The notes beneath the pieces are model-generated. The model searched no databases. It saw only the letters and a list, made by a program, of their open reading frames with translations, and had not been told where the DNA came from. From Verrucomicrobiaceae bacterium (GTDB lineage: Bacteria; Verrucomicrobiota; Verrucomicrobiia; Verrucomicrobiales; Verrucomicrobiaceae), in the NCBI GenBank assembly GCA_016795365.1, contig JAEUHN010000025.1, positions 1-55,805 of the forward strand: 55,805 nt of DNA, read 5' to 3'. This document shows, piece by piece, positions 52,411-55,805 of this stretch. Each line of letters begins with the position of its first letter. Position 1 is the stretch's first letter. The position numbers and the translations under genes were made by a program.

Positions 52411-52701
52411 CGACCCACTCATGGGAGTGAATAAATAGAATTTATTATATTTTCCATAATTAATCAAGAAAAGAATAGGCCGTTTGCTCATTTTGTTCTC
52501 GGACCTCCAACCTACCGCCCGTCCTCCCCTCCTTACGCCAACCGCTCACCGCCCTCGCCCAGCGTCGCAAGAGCGACTACGCGCCTGCCTTTGTCGCCGG
52601 TTCAAGACGGCACCGCGCTGGCAAGCCACCGGTCCCCCACGGGCTCACTTTGTCTTTATAATTACTAGAATTTGACCCAAGACGACGCGATAAGCCCCCT
52701 G
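52411..52701. other. Intergenic region at the right junction
   Basis: About 290 bp. The part at 52431-52475 is strongly AT-rich, with TATAAT on the minus strand (52449-52444), and probably drives the interrupted minus-strand gene. The rest is GC-rich with no gene seen. Confidence 0.4.
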
Positions 52702-53283
52702 ATGAAGCGCTACGCCCTTTCCCTCCTTGCCCTGCTCACCCTCGCCCCCTTCACCAGTCACGCCCGCCTCGGCGATACTGAGCGCCAATGCATTGAGCGC
52801 TATGGCTCCGCGGAGCCCCCGCCACGCTTCGTGACCGACGTCAACACCCTCCTGCCGGGAGCCCACCAGAGCGCCACGTTTCGTTACCAGAGCTACCGCA
52901 TCGAGGTCGCCTTCCTGAATGGACGCGTCGTCCGCCAGCGCTACCTCCGCATGACGGCCGTCAATGGCAGCCTCAACCTCTCCGACGCCGAGATCGAGGC
53001 CATCTTGAAAGCCGAAAGCGATGGCGGCACCTGGAAGCGCATTTCTCCCCTCAAGGGCCAGCCCGGCACCAAGGGCCTCACCGGAGCCCTCACCCAAGTG
53101 GTCGGCAGCGTCCTGTTCAGCAATATCCTACCCACCTGGGAACGCAGCACCGACAACGCCACCGCCCGCACCGGTGCCGGGAGTAGCACACTCACCCTCG
53201 ACACCCCGGAAGCCATCAAAGCCGAGGCCGACTTCCGCCAGACCCGAAAAGCAGGCACCGACCGGGCTATTCCGAAGTTCTAG
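52702..53283 (+). CDS. Small exported host protein
   Basis: A 193-residue protein from ATG 52702 with a signal peptide (MKRYALSLLALLTLAPFTSHARLG). An upstream in-frame TTG (52672) would add ten residues before the basic signal start and is less likely. The mature part (TERQCIERYGSAEPPP...FRYQSYRIEVAFLNGRVVRQRYLRM) is an alpha/beta domain common in exported Verrucomicrobia proteins, with no catalytic motif visible. GC content is higher than in the element. The convergent restriction gene ends 58 bp downstream. Confidence 0.7.
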   Translation: MKRYALSLLALLTLAPFTSHARLGDTERQCIERYGSAEPPPRFVTDVNTLLPGAHQSATFRYQSYRIEVAFLNGRVVRQRYLRMTAVNGSLNLSDAEIEAILKAESDGGTWKRISPLKGQPGTKGLTGALTQVVGSVLFSNILPTWERSTDNATARTGAGSSTLTLDTPEAIKAEADFRQTRKAGTDRAIPKF

Positions 53284-53341
53284 GGGCGAGCTAGTCTGAG
53301 ACGGGTATGAGACTCTGGAACCCACCGACTATGGCGTTTCA

Positions 53342-55805
<2,464 letters not shown>

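Overview
The window looks like part of a bacterial chromosome carrying a large integrated mobile element with plasmid-like functions. The host is most likely a member of the Verrucomicrobiota. This is inferred from very large secreted RHS proteins, exported proteins with thrombospondin type 3-like calcium repeats, a PEP-CTERM-type C-terminus, scarce Shine-Dalgarno sites and several genes that look leaderless. No rRNA or tRNA gene and no CRISPR array was seen.

Layout. (1) 1-6881, minus strand: a secreted calcium-repeat protein followed by a giant RHS/YD-repeat protein that runs off the left edge. (2) 6.9-11.2 kb: a replication and partition module with a DnaA box, a ribbon-helix-helix regulator, a tandem winged-helix replication protein, ParA and ParB, coupled by ATGA overlaps. 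A ParDE toxin-antitoxin pair with a good sigma70-type promoter follows, then about 650 bp of non-coding DNA full of inverted repeats. (3) 12.5-16.7 kb: a HigB/HigA-ImmA toxin-antitoxin pair facing a three-gene operon with a thymidylate-synthase-like enzyme, a DNA-glycosylase-like protein and an alpha-glutamyl/putrescinyl thymine pyrophosphorylase (clade 3) homologue. This is a likely DNA-base or nucleotide modification cassette. (4) 17.0-18.8 kb: a TraD/VirD4-like ATPase and a small DUF6530-like protein. (5) 19.4-28.3 kb: a 2300-residue RHS protein translationally coupled to two more exported proteins. (6) 28.3-30.4 kb: an ArdC-type antirestriction gene behind a promoter/operator and a structured leader, then a replication-relaxation protein.

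(7) 30.4-40.2 kb: two divergent operons of cargo. The left one has an oligopeptide-type ABC transporter without its ATPase, a radical-SAM-like protein with an odd cysteine spacing, and an unknown protein. The right one has a secreted lipase-like hydrolase, a HEAT-repeat membrane protein, a 2-oxoglutarate/Fe(II) oxygenase and an AlaX-type tRNA-editing protein. (8) 40.3-43.0 kb: a DnaG-type primase, small plasmid proteins and a RadC-like gene split by an in-frame stop. (9) 43.0-50.5 kb: small regulators, two membrane proteins and a second, much larger TraD/TraG-like ATPase. (10) 50.6-52.4 kb: a large serine recombinase whose 3' end reads into what looks like an interrupted host gene on the other strand, marking the probable right end of the element. 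(11) 52.4-55.8 kb: host flank with a small exported protein and the C-terminal part of a type I restriction HsdR subunit.

The backbone genes (replication, partition, antirestriction, relaxation, primase, two coupling-type ATPases, integrase) would replicate, keep and move the element. The two toxin-antitoxin pairs stabilise it. The RHS genes, base-modification cassette and 30-40 kb cluster are cargo. No relaxase and no mating-pore genes were recognised. All functions are from reading the sequence by eye; no database search was run.
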